This document shows, piece by piece, positions 7,683-14,716 of a stretch of DNA of 24,130 nt (positions within the stretch are counted from its first letter, which is position 1; every line of letters starts with the position of its first letter). Position numbers and translations under genes: made by a program. The notes beneath the pieces are model-generated. The model did no database searches and had not been told where the DNA came from. It saw only the letters and a program-made list of their open reading frames with translations. This stretch comes from Chitinispirillales bacterium (GTDB lineage: Bacteria; Fibrobacterota; Chitinivibrionia; Chitinivibrionales; Chitinivibrionaceae). The stretch is from assembly GCA_031254455.1 (NCBI GenBank), contig JAIRUI010000024.1, positions 1-24,130 of the forward strand, in the 5' to 3' direction.

Positions 7683-8029
7683 ATATTGAAGAAAATGAAG
7701 AAATCGGCGCTCTTGTGAAATTCTTGAAAGAAGCGAAGGCGGAGGATATTACCATAATTAAAACCGATGTCGAGAAAACTGAAACGGATTTTGTGGTTAT
7801 TTGTAAAGGCGCGGTATTTGTTCACGTTTCGGCGATAGCGCAAAGCGTAAAAGCGCAATTCAAAAAGGAATTAGGCGTTTCTCCGATAATTTTTGAGGGA
7901 CGCGAACACGGGCGTTGGATTTTGTTGCATTATTCTTTTGCGACGATTCACGTTATGCTGCAAGAACTTCGCGATTATTACAAAATCGAAGAAATTTATA
8001 AAGATTGCGAGCGTTTGGATATTGAGTAA
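7679..8029 (+). CDS. rsfS: Ribosome silencing factor RsfS
   Basis: RsfS (Iojap family) binds ribosomal protein uL14 on the 50S subunit and blocks joining with 30S, slowing translation in starvation or stationary phase. The 116-residue protein has the family signatures: DFVVICKGAVFVHVSAIAQSV in the middle, then EGREHGRWILLHYS, and the closing RDYYKIEEIY. The usual motif is GxWILLDYGD; here it is WILLHYSFATIHV. It overlaps the upstream LytR_C gene by four bases and is the last housekeeping gene before the methyltransferase, 20 bp downstream. Confidence 0.93.
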   Translation: MNIEENEEIGALVKFLKEAKAEDITIIKTDVEKTETDFVVICKGAVFVHVSAIAQSVKAQFKKELGVSPIIFEGREHGRWILLHYSFATIHVMLQELRDYYKIEEIYKDCERLDIE

Positions 8030-8048
8030 GATAAAGAGAATTTGAAAA

Positions 8049-9026
8049 ATGTATAATATGGTACGAAATAAAGAATTGTCTAATTTTTTTGGAACGGTTA
8101 CGCTCAAAGGTGAACGGATTGAGGCGAATTTTGAGAGTAACGCAAAACCAATGTTATTTTATCAACACCAAAACGGGCAATTATGGCAAGGCGACAGTAT
8201 AACGTGGCTAAAATCACTTTCAGCAGAAAGCGCGGATGTGATTTTTGCCGATCCTCCATACAATATAAAAAAAGCGGATTGGGATAATTTTGAAAGTCAG
8301 GAAGAATATATCAAATTTTCCATGCAGTGGATTGAACAGTCCGCACGAATTTTAAAGCCAACCGGTACGCTTTTTGTGTGTGGATTTTCAGAAATTTTGG
8401 CAGATTTGAAACATCCGGCAGCCAAATATTTCAAATCATGCCGGTGGGTAATATGGCATTATAAAAATAAGGCAAACCTTGGTAAAGACTGGGGACGAAG
8501 CCATGAAAGTATTTTGCATTTTCGTAAAACAAAAGATTTTACGTTCAATATCAATGATATTCGCATCCCTTACGGAGAGCACACGCTGAAATATCCAAGC
8601 CATCCGCAAGCTGAAACAAGCCAGTATGCGAACGGTAAAAACGGTAATCATATTTGGGAACCGCATCCGCTTGGCGCAAAACCAAAAGATGTGCTGGAAA
8701 TTCCGCAGGATATTATTGAAGTGCCGACAACATGTAACGGAATGCACGAAAAAACGCCGCATCCGACACAAAAACCGGAAGAATTATTACGTAAATTGAT
8801 TTTAGCGTCTTCAAACGTTGGCGATGTCGTTATTGACCCGTTTTGCGGTTCGGGTACAACGCCGGTTTGTGCCGATCAGTTACAGCGCAGATGGATGGCT
8901 TGCGATTTGTCGCCCGAATATCTGGATTGGGCTGCCAACCGCATTGAATTAGTCGAAGATTGGAGCATTGAAAAATGGATTAGATACGATTTGGAAAATC
9001 AAAAAAGAAGAAACTCAATACGATGA
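8049..9026 (+). CDS. DNA adenine N6-methyltransferase, beta class (type II-like)
   Basis: A 325-residue site-specific DNA methyltransferase that transfers a methyl group from S-adenosylmethionine. The catalytic motif IV DPPYN is at residues 68-72 and the SAM-binding motif I FCGSGTT at 265-271. This order, with the target-recognition region between them, defines the beta class. DPPY rather than SPPY favours N6-adenine, though this is not proof. The central part carries SHESILHFRKTKDFTFN. The recognition site cannot be read from the sequence. The gene overlaps the next one by four bases (ATGA), as in a restriction-modification pair. It lies between housekeeping genes (rsfS and carA), which suggests a past insertion. 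The upstream Shine-Dalgarno is weak. Confidence 0.9.
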   Translation: MYNMVRNKELSNFFGTVTLKGERIEANFESNAKPMLFYQHQNGQLWQGDSITWLKSLSAESADVIFADPPYNIKKADWDNFESQEEYIKFSMQWIEQSARILKPTGTLFVCGFSEILADLKHPAAKYFKSCRWVIWHYKNKANLGKDWGRSHESILHFRKTKDFTFNINDIRIPYGEHTLKYPSHPQAETSQYANGKNGNHIWEPHPLGAKPKDVLEIPQDIIEVPTTCNGMHEKTPHPTQKPEELLRKLILASSNVGDVVIDPFCGSGTTPVCADQLQRRWMACDLSPEYLDWAANRIELVEDWSIEKWIRYDLENQKRRNSIR

Positions 9027-9526
9027 AACTGAAAGAACTTATCAATAAAGCCAAAGACAAAAGCGCTTTTAGCGATTTGAACGCATACATCAAATTTTGC
9101 GATGAATACCTGCACTACATCGGCGGCAATTTGCAGGCGGTCATTGTTTCGCAAAACGAAAATCATTATCGTTTTTTTCAATACGGAAAAGATGGCGATT
9201 TCCAAATTACGCGACCAATTAATTCAAATCTGATGTACGATGCGAATAATTTTTCAAAAGTATCAAAAGAGTTTTTGAAAATATTGCAAACTGTGAAAAC
9301 TATTGACAAAAACGATATGTCTATTCGCGATGTTTTAAACAATGTAACATACACCGTTCAGCAATCTGTTGGTTCCGCTTTGGACGGGTTGCCTGCCGGA
9401 CAGTCGAATACCGCTCGTAAGTTGAACGGCGATTTGTTTGAACATTTTATCCGTTTAATTATTCGTGAAATCGGCAAAAAATCAATACCAAAATATATGA
9501 ATATGGATTTTAGTGGAATAATATAA
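9023..9526 (+). CDS. Putative cognate restriction endonuclease, probably truncated
   Basis: A 167-residue protein with no close family that I recognise with certainty. Its start overlaps the methyltransferase stop (ATGA), the usual position of a partner restriction enzyme. It has an N-terminal mixed alpha/beta region, then a helical part, VQQSVGSALDGLPAG, and a conserved-looking ARKLNGDLFEHFIRLIIRE segment of the kind seen at the entry to some PD-(D/E)XK nuclease domains. The protein then stops within about 30 residues, with no visible D...E-x-K core. Only 49 bp separate its stop from carA, so the missing C-terminal half is not hidden in another frame. Most likely a degraded endonuclease, leaving the methyltransferase orphaned. 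A complete small accessory protein is the alternative. Confidence 0.5.
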   Translation: MKLKELINKAKDKSAFSDLNAYIKFCDEYLHYIGGNLQAVIVSQNENHYRFFQYGKDGDFQITRPINSNLMYDANNFSKVSKEFLKILQTVKTIDKNDMSIRDVLNNVTYTVQQSVGSALDGLPAGQSNTARKLNGDLFEHFIRLIIREIGKKSIPKYMNMDFSGII

Positions 9527-9575
9527 TTTTCAACGGCGAAAAATAATATTTTCCAGTAAAAAATGAGGATGGAAT

Positions 9576-10700
9576 ATGAAAGCGTTTATTATACTTGAAG
9601 ATGGAAAAGTGTTTGAAGGAAAGTCGTTTGGAGCTGTCGGCGAGGCGCTTGGCGAGGTGGTTTTTAACACCAGTATGTGCGGCTATCAGGAAATTTTGAC
9701 CGATCCGTCGTATAAGCGGCAAGCGGTTTTGATGACTTATCCTATGATTGGAAATTACGGTGTAAATCTTGAAGACGCGGAAAGTCAAAACGTTTTCGTT
9801 TCGGGATTTATAGTAAAAGAGGCGTGCAAATATCCGTCAAACTTTATGTCCGTCGAAACGCTTGGCGATTATCTAAAGAAAAACGGAGTTATCGGAATAG
9901 AAAACGTGGATACCCGCGCATTGACCAAACACATTCGCTTAGCCGGTTCTATGAAAGCGGTTTTGTTTGCAGGCGACAAAACGCCCGATTTTGAAAAACT
10001 TGCTCAAAGAGCCAAAGATTGGGAAGGGACGGATAAAATCGACACCGTCAAAGAGGTTTCTACGCAAAAGGAATATATTTTTGAAGGAACTTTCAACCGC
10101 CCGATAACTGTCAGTCCGAAATACGACATAGTAGCGATTGACTGCGGAATAAAAATGAATATTCTGCGGATTTTTGCCGATTTGGGATGCAAGGTTTGCG
10201 TCGTTCCCGCAAGTTTCGGCGCAGAGCGAATTTTGGCGAAAAATCCGGACGGGGTATTTATTTCCAACGGACCCGGCGACCCGTCGGTCGTAGCCTATGT
10301 TATCGAAACCATTCGTAATTTAATCGGCAAAAAACCTCTTTTCGGCATTTGTTTGGGGCATCAATTATTAACTTTAGCGCTTGGCGGAAAGACATATAAA
10401 CTTAAATTCGGACATCACGGTGGAAATCATCCCGTGAAAAATTTGGCGACGGACGAAGTAGAAATTACTTCGCAAAACCACTGCTTTTGCGCGGATTTGA
10501 ATTCACTCGACGGTAAAGTGAAAATGACGCATGTAAACTTGAACGATCGCACTTGCGAGGGAATTTATGACGACGAGAAGCGAATAATTTCAGTTCAATA
10601 TCATCCTGAAGCGTCGCCCGGACCGCACGATTCCAATTATATATTCAGAGACTTCTTGAAAATGATTGACGCTTCCCGCTCTCAAACAAAAACGCTTTAG
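9576..10700 (+). CDS. carA: Carbamoyl-phosphate synthase small subunit
   Basis: CarA is the glutaminase subunit of carbamoyl-phosphate synthase. It releases ammonia from glutamine and channels it to CarB for pyrimidine and arginine synthesis. The 374-residue protein has the N-terminal CPSase small-chain domain (GEVVFNTSMCGYQEILTDPSY) and a class I glutamine amidotransferase domain with nucleophile Cys259 in FGICLGHQ and the His343/Glu345 pair in QYHPEASPGPHD. carB is not adjacent. The gene has a GAGG-type ribosome site. Its last 56 bp overlap the convergent ketoacyl-synthase-like gene on the other strand. No intrinsic terminator was seen after it. Confidence 0.96.
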   Translation: MKAFIILEDGKVFEGKSFGAVGEALGEVVFNTSMCGYQEILTDPSYKRQAVLMTYPMIGNYGVNLEDAESQNVFVSGFIVKEACKYPSNFMSVETLGDYLKKNGVIGIENVDTRALTKHIRLAGSMKAVLFAGDKTPDFEKLAQRAKDWEGTDKIDTVKEVSTQKEYIFEGTFNRPITVSPKYDIVAIDCGIKMNILRIFADLGCKVCVVPASFGAERILAKNPDGVFISNGPGDPSVVAYVIETIRNLIGKKPLFGICLGHQLLTLALGGKTYKLKFGHHGGNHPVKNLATDEVEITSQNHCFCADLNSLDGKVKMTHVNLNDRTCEGIYDDEKRIISVQYHPEASPGPHDSNYIFRDFLKMIDASRSQTKTL

Positions 10701-11226
10701 CGTAAGAGTTTTCTATTAGCGCCGGATTTTCGGGAATGTTTATTTCTACAAACAACATTTCGCAGTGTTGAGAAAGCATAAGTTTTATCGTTCGTAAGCA
10801 TAAATCCATATCCGAGAAAATTACTTTGTTTGCGCCCTTGATACCGAAAGTTATTGATATTTCGGCGATTGGCGACGAGGCGAGCGTCGCACTGAAATAT
10901 GCGGGGGACGCAGAGTTCTGTACGATTGTTTGCATAAATTCCTTGTCTCTCATAAACGAGCCGATGTTTGTCAGCAAAACGATTGAGCATTCTACGGGAT
11001 TTTTTACTTTACCGTTTTCTATGGCGAGCGCCGCCGCGCCGAACGCCAATTTATCGGCAAACGCCAATTTTCCGAAAACAGGATGTTTTTGCGAGTAAAC
11101 CTCTTGGCGAGATATTTCCGTAAGCGGCTTTTCTCTTTTTATAATGCTTTTTGGGGTGACAATCTTGTGTTTGTCGATGTGCGAATAACTATTTGTAATG
11201 AAATTATATGGATTGTTAAAATACAT
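10645..11226 (-). CDS. Small ketoacyl-synthase-like protein (ketoacyl-synt_2 type), probably non-catalytic
   Basis: The frame opens at a TTG at 11283, but the ATG at 11224-11226 has an AGGGG site five bases upstream and is the better start, giving 193 residues. The core (KLAFADKLAFGAAALAIENG, then a SIVLLTNIGSF segment, then ASPAYFSATLASSPIAEISI and FGIKGANKVIFSD) matches the N-terminal half of beta-ketoacyl synthases of the PF13723 type found near aryl-polyene and fatty-acid-like clusters. A full ketoacyl synthase is about 400 residues and has an active-site Cys after the GI-G segment; here that position is in FSDMD, with no Cys. It may be a structural or chain-length partner, or a remnant. 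No other fatty-acid gene is nearby. Its 3' end overlaps carA by 56 bp. Confidence 0.65.
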   Translation of the reverse strand: MYFNNPYNFITNSYSHIDKHKIVTPKSIIKREKPLTEISRQEVYSQKHPVFGKLAFADKLAFGAAALAIENGKVKNPVECSIVLLTNIGSFMRDKEFMQTIVQNSASPAYFSATLASSPIAEISITFGIKGANKVIFSDMDLCLRTIKLMLSQHCEMLFVEINIPENPALIENSYAKAFLFESGKRQSFSRSL

Positions 11227-11371
11227 TTTTCCCCTGTTTTTACTTAAACCAAAACGGTTTACGCTTAACTTGCTTTGAACCAAATGCTTTTTGTCGTCGT
11301 CGTTTCGCCTGTCAATGTTTCCATAGTTTATAGCCCATGTTCAATCTGTATTTATGCCGCCGTTATGTAAA

Positions 11372-11399
11372 ATAGTATTTGGTAGATAAAAATTGTCAA
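11372..11399 (-). promoter_or_regulatory. Candidate sigma-70 promoter of the ketoacyl-synthase-like gene
   Basis: On the minus strand a perfect TTGACA (11394-11399) and TACTAT (11372-11377) are 16 bp apart. This is the best consensus match in the window. It would give a leader of about 140 nt before the ATG at 11226, in which I see no clear regulatory structure. Confidence 0.6.
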
Positions 11400-11415
11400 C
11401 CCTTTCTACTTTCGT

Positions 11416-11791
11416 TCGTCAAATATTATTTTATTACCGTTTTGTGCGTCAGGGAATTATGTGAGAATCATAAACAGTCACAGCTGCCGTAACAAGCCGT
11501 AAAAGAATCTTAAATCAAACGCCACTGAAGATTTTGGGAAGGCATAAGATTCAATGGCTTTTAGTCGGAAGACCTTCACAAAACGTATCTAAGCGATTTT
11601 GCTGATGACGAAATTGCAGAACTTTTTGTTTCTCGGAGTTAAAATGAGTTACAATTCGGCGTATTGTCGAAGAATGACGAAAAACAAATCGGTTGTCTAT
11701 GTGCGAGCGGCGGCAAATTTTGCCGATGCAAAACTTTGCTCGTCTCAAAATTACCATTATTGTCAAACAAAATCACAAAAACAGGAGGATG
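11416..11791 (+). repeat. Direct repeat copy A: B12 riboswitch plus 55-codon ORF
   Basis: This 376-bp stretch recurs at 14206-14589 in the same orientation. It begins at TCGTCAAATATTATTTTA and ends at AGGAGGATG. The first 230 bp are nearly identical except for a variable part of about 30 bp inside the aptamer; the ORF part has more changes. There is no transposase or terminal inverted repeat, so it looks like a duplicated regulatory leader, not a mobile element. Confidence 0.9.
11438..11585 (+). promoter_or_regulatory. Cobalamin (B12) riboswitch, copy A, upstream of metE
   Basis: The conserved core of the cobalamin riboswitch is present in order: AGGGAAT, the GTGAGAATCA loop, ACAGTCACAGCTGCCGTAAC, GCCACTG, GGGAAGGC and the B12-box-like AGTCGGAAGACC (11563-11574). 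The outer P1 stem is a perfect 9-bp pairing of CGTTTTGTG (11438-11446) with CACAAAACG (11577-11585). Adenosyl- or methylcobalamin binding normally lowers expression of the downstream gene. metE is a classical target, because the B12-independent enzyme is unnecessary when B12 is available. The 3' part lacks an obvious terminator hairpin with a T-run, so the switch may act on translation, possibly of the short ORF that follows. Confidence 0.93.
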
Positions 11792-11811
11792 ATAAAGAAG
11801 CGAAAATATAA
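11644..11811 (+). CDS. Conserved 55-residue leader ORF after riboswitch, copy A
   Basis: A short ORF, MSYNSAYCRRMTKNKSVV onward, starts 58 bases after the aptamer and has a good GGAG ribosome site five bases before the ATG. The same ORF follows riboswitch copy B. Between copies the frame is kept across a 6-nt insertion, and the last common part (CSSQNYHYCQTKSQKQED) differs only at third positions. The earlier part, however, has about ten amino-acid-changing differences, so coding is plausible but not proven. The peptide is polar, with three Cys and no known domain. It could be a leader peptide whose translation is the direct target of the riboswitch, with metE 81 bp downstream, or simply RNA sequence that happens to be open. 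Confidence 0.45.
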   Translation: MSYNSAYCRRMTKNKSVVYVRAAANFADAKLCSSQNYHYCQTKSQKQEDDKEAKI

Positions 11812-11841
11812 ATAAACGCATAAAAAACTAAAATTTAAACA

Positions 11842-11862
11842 ATGTACATTAAATATGTACAT
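11842..11862 (+). repeat. Repeat of the palindrome ATGTACAT before metE
   Basis: ATGTACAT (itself a palindrome) occurs twice, at 11842-11849 and 11855-11862, separated by TAAAT, 30 bp upstream of the metE ATG. It can form an 8-bp hairpin in RNA or serve as a double operator. Copy B of the cassette lacks it. Confidence 0.5.
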
Positions 11863-11892
11863 CTACGAAAATTTACAACAGGAGTAAAAGAA

Positions 11893-14166
11893 ATGAAAAC
11901 TTCAATTATCGGTTATCCCCGTATCGGAGAAAACCGCGAACTTAAATTTTGGACGGAGAATTATTTCAAAGGAACGGTACCGGAAGAAGCGCTTCTGTTG
12001 AACACAGAAAAACTGCGCTTAAAACATTGGAATAAACAGACCGACAACGGCATAAGTTTTATACCGTCTGGAGACTTCTCATTTTATGACGGGGTTCTTG
12101 ATACGGCGGTTTTATTGGACATTATTCCCAAGAGGTATCGCGAGTTAAATCTTGGGCGGTTTGATACGTATTTCGCTATGGCGAAAGGTTATCAGGGCGA
12201 AAGGGGAGACGTCAAGGCGCTTTCGATGCGCAAATGGTTCAACACTAATTATCACTATATAGTCCCAGAAATTGACGACGACACGGTTATGAGCCTCAAA
12301 GGAAACAAGTTGTTTGATGAATTTTTACAGGCAAAAGCGAACTGGATTTGCGCAAAGCCGGTTATAACAGGCGCTTTTACGCTCCTGAAATTAGCGAAAT
12401 ATCAAAAAAAGCATGCAGGCGATTTCGTCGAACAGATTGTTTCGGTTTACACCGAGATTATTAGGCGGCTGAGCGAATTAGGCGCTCAGTGGTTACAGAT
12501 AGACGAGCCCGTACTTGTTACGGATTTAACCGCCGAAGACATTTCGCTTTTCAAAAAGATTTACACCGGCGTTCTGAAGAATAAAGGCTCTGTAAAAGTG
12601 TTGTTACAGACATATTTCGGAGACATCCGCGACATTTACAAAGGGGTCGTTTCTCTTGCGTTTGACGGAATAGGGCTTGACTTTATAGAAGGAAAAGAAA
12701 CGCTTGCGCTTGTAAAAAAGCACGGTTTTCCCTCTGATAAAACGCTGTTTGCGGGAGTTGTAAACGGTAAGAACGTTTGGCGCAACAACTATCAAAAAAC
12801 GCTTGACTTATTGGGCGAAATAAAAAAACATGCGGCGCAGGTCGTTCTCTCGACGTCGTGTTCTCTGCTTCATGTTCCTTATACTGTAAGCGTTGAGGAT
12901 AAATTGCCTCAAAAAGCCAAAAACGCTTTTGCCTTTGCCGAAGAAAAACTTACGGAGCTGGCGGAACTTGCAATGCTTGCAGAAGATGCGAATTATGCAA
13001 ACTCTTCCGCCTTTAAAGCGAACTTAAGTTTGCACGAAAGTTTAAAGCAAAGCGCAAACACAAACGTTCAAAGCAGAGTTTCGGCGCTCAAGAACGAAAA
13101 CTACATACGCTTACCCGAAAGATCGAAACGTTTTGCCGTTCAAAGAGAATTTTTGCAAATTCCTCTTCTTCCGACAACCACAATCGGTTCTTTTCCGCAA
13201 ACCGCCGAGGTTCGGGCAAACCGTAACAGGTTACGCAAAGGGGAAATTACAAAAACTCAATATGAAGCCAGATTAGACGGACTTTTGGCGGGCGTGGTTA
13301 AACTGCAGGAAGAAATAGGGCTTGACGTGCTTGTTCACGGAGAGTTTGAGCGTAACGACATGGTGGAATATTTTGGCGAGAACCTCGCAGGCTTCCTCTT
13401 CACGCGCCTTGGGTGGGTGCAATCTTACGGAACGCGCTGCGTAAAGCCTCCGATTGTTTTCAGCGACATAAGCCGTCAAAGACCGATAACGGTAGAAACT
13501 TCCAAATACGCGCAAAGCCTTACGGATAAGCCCATGAAAGCGATGCTTACCGGACCGATAACGATACTTAACTGGTCTTTTCCGCGCGAGGACGTAAGTA
13601 ACAAGGAACAGGCGACGCAAATCGCTTTGGCGATGCGCGACGAAGTACTTGACCTTCAAGATGCCGGGTTGAAAATAATACAAATTGACGAAGCGGCGCT
13701 ACGCGAGAAACTTCCTCTGCGTAAATCGGATTGGCACGGCGAATACTTAGACTGGGCGATACCGGCGTTTCGTCTTACTCACAGCGGTGTAAAGCCCGAG
13801 ACTCAGATTCACACTCACATGTGTTACAGTGAATTTGAGGATATTATAAAGGAAATCGACGAGATGGACGCGGACGTAATTACCTTTGAAGCCAGCCGCT
13901 CGTCTCTTGGAATACTGTCGGCGATTAAAGAGAGCGGATTTGAGACGGCGGTAGGACCGGGCGTATATGACATACATTCTCCGCGCGTACCGTCGGAGGA
14001 AGAAATAACTGCGGCTATAAAAGCGATTATACAAACCGTACCCGTTGAAAAGGCGTGGGTTAATCCCGACTGCGGACTGAAAACCCGCGGCAACGCAGAA
14101 ACCGTATCGAGTCTTAAGAATCTTGTATCTGCGGCAAGACGAGTAAGGTGTGAATTGCAGAAGTGA
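11893..14166 (+). CDS. metE: Cobalamin-independent methionine synthase
   Basis: MetE transfers a methyl group from methyltetrahydrofolate (polyglutamate) to homocysteine to make methionine without B12. The ATG at 11893 has AGGAG upstream and gives 757 residues, the usual size. The in-frame ATG at 11842 falls in an inverted repeat and would add 17 unrelated residues. The four zinc ligands are all present and each is one residue later than in E. coli: His642 and Cys644 (HTHMCYSEF), Glu666 (ITFEASRS) and Cys727 (NPDCGLKTRG). The N-terminal domain begins with the standard GYPRIGENRELK. LTGPITILNWSFPRED and IQIDEAALRE mark the C-terminal barrel. It is preceded by a cobalamin riboswitch, which implies that the cell also takes up or makes B12. 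Confidence 0.97.
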   Translation: MKTSIIGYPRIGENRELKFWTENYFKGTVPEEALLLNTEKLRLKHWNKQTDNGISFIPSGDFSFYDGVLDTAVLLDIIPKRYRELNLGRFDTYFAMAKGYQGERGDVKALSMRKWFNTNYHYIVPEIDDDTVMSLKGNKLFDEFLQAKANWICAKPVITGAFTLLKLAKYQKKHAGDFVEQIVSVYTEIIRRLSELGAQWLQIDEPVLVTDLTAEDISLFKKIYTGVLKNKGSVKVLLQTYFGDIRDIYKGVVSLAFDGIGLDFIEGKETLALVKKHGFPSDKTLFAGVVNGKNVWRNNYQKTLDLLGEIKKHAAQVVLSTSCSLLHVPYTVSVEDKLPQKAKNAFAFAEEKLTELAELAMLAEDANYANSSAFKANLSLHESLKQSANTNVQSRVSALKNENYIRLPERSKRFAVQREFLQIPLLPTTTIGSFPQTAEVRANRNRLRKGEITKTQYEARLDGLLAGVVKLQEEIGLDVLVHGEFERNDMVEYFGENLAGFLFTRLGWVQSYGTRCVKPPIVFSDISRQRPITVETSKYAQSLTDKPMKAMLTGPITILNWSFPREDVSNKEQATQIALAMRDEVLDLQDAGLKIIQIDEAALREKLPLRKSDWHGEYLDWAIPAFRLTHSGVKPETQIHTHMCYSEFEDIIKEIDEMDADVITFEASRSSLGILSAIKESGFETAVGPGVYDIHSPRVPSEEEITAAIKAIIQTVPVEKAWVNPDCGLKTRGNAETVSSLKNLVSAARRVRCELQK

Positions 14167-14184
14167 AAAATATTTGAATACGAG

Positions 14185-14207
14185 AGATTATCCTGTTTTC
14201 GGTAATC
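14185..14207 (+). terminator. Weak hairpin after metE
   Basis: GATTA(T)CC and GGTAATC pair with one bulged T around a short loop, and the sequence then becomes AT-rich. It lies 20 bp after the metE stop and directly before repeat copy B. It may be a modest terminator. Confidence 0.3.
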
Positions 14208-14589
14208 GTCAAATATTATTTTACTACCGTTTTGTGCGTCAGGGAATTATGTGAGAATCATAAACAGTCACAGCTGCCGTAACAAGTCGTAAAAGAATCT
14301 TAAACAAATGTCACTGAAATTCGTTTCGGGAAGGCATAAGATTCAATGGCTTTCAGTCGGAAGACCTTCACAAAACATATCTAAGCGATTTTGCTGATGA
14401 CGAAATTGCAGAACTTTTTGTTTCTCGGAGTTAAAATGAGTTACAATTCGGCGTATTCGTATTGTCGAAGAATGACGAAAAACAAATCTGTTGTCAGTAT
14501 GCGGGCGAAGACAAATTTTGTCTGTGCACAACTTTGCTCATCCCAAAATTATCATTATTGTCAAACAAAATCACAAAAACAGGAGGATG
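14206..14589 (+). repeat. Direct repeat copy B: B12 riboswitch plus 55-codon ORF
   Basis: Second copy (384 bp) of the cassette found upstream of metE, here between metE and the giant GLUG gene. It keeps the riboswitch, the linker of about 60 bp (one base different) and the short ORF with its ribosome site. The flanking sequences on both sides differ from copy A. Confidence 0.9.
14228..14377 (+). promoter_or_regulatory. Cobalamin (B12) riboswitch, copy B, upstream of the GLUG gene
   Basis: It has the same conserved core as copy A: AGGGAAT, GTGAGAATCA, ACAGTCACAGCTGCCGTAAC, GTCACTG, GGGAAGGC and AGTCGGAAGACC (14355-14366). P1 is CGTTTTGTG with CACAAAACA, so one outermost pair is lost, leaving eight. 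The variable region before GGGAAGGC is a few bases longer than in copy A. The core is intact, so it should still bind a cobalamin. The next long gene is the GLUG-repeat surface protein, which is not a known B12-linked class. Confidence 0.88.
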
Positions 14590-14603
14590 CCGAACAAAAT
14601 TAA
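14436..14603 (+). CDS. Conserved 55-residue leader ORF after riboswitch, copy B
   Basis: Counterpart of the 55-codon ORF at 11644, starting with the same MSYNSAY and the same GGAG site. Two codons (Ser-Tyr) are inserted after residue 7 relative to copy A, yet total length is the same because the end differs. The middle has several changed residues, while CSSQNYHYCQTKSQKQED is identical. No known domain. It ends 113 bp before the giant GLUG gene. Whether it is translated is unproven. Confidence 0.45.
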   Translation: MSYNSAYSYCRRMTKNKSVVSMRAKTNFVCAQLCSSQNYHYCQTKSQKQEDAEQN

Positions 14604-14619
14604 CATTTAACGTGGTTTA

Positions 14620-14640
14620 GGCGATAAAAGAATTATCGCC
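14620..14640 (+). other. 8-bp hairpin downstream of riboswitch copy B
   Basis: GGCGATAA and TTATCGCC form a perfect 8-bp stem with loop AAGAA. It is not followed by a T-run, so it is not a standard terminator. It might stabilise the end of the riboswitch transcript or separate it from the promoter of the next gene. Confidence 0.45.
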
Positions 14641-14659
14641 GATATAAGTTTCACAAAAA

Positions 14660-14688
14660 ACGACAATAAATTATTGTCGAAGTATAAT
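14660..14688 (+). promoter_or_regulatory. Candidate promoter and operator of the GLUG gene
   Basis: A perfect TATAAT (14683-14688) has an ACGACA -35-like box (14660-14665) 17 bp upstream. A perfect 19-bp palindrome, CGACAATAA-A-TTATTGTCG (14661-14679), covers the -35 box and spacer, where a repressor would block RNA polymerase. The GLUG start codon is 29 bp beyond the -10 box. If real, the gene has its own promoter in addition to any read-through from the riboswitch. Confidence 0.5.
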
Positions 14689-14716
14689 TAACATAAACAA
14701 AAAGAGGAGATTTTTA

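Noticed and set aside
11227..11283. Extended TTG start for the ketoacyl-synthase-like gene
   Set aside because: The added 19 residues have no family match and the internal ATG at 11226 has a strong AGGGG site.
11551..11766. Minus-strand ORF of 71 codons, with a counterpart at 14343-14531, conserved in both cassette copies
   Set aside because: It overlaps the riboswitch B12 box in antisense, and conservation is explained by the riboswitch and the plus-strand ORF. There is no ribosome site.
11416..14589. The direct repeats as ends of a composite transposon carrying metE
   Set aside because: The repeats have no transposase and no inverted ends, and are fully explained as riboswitch leaders. 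Target-site duplications are not visible.
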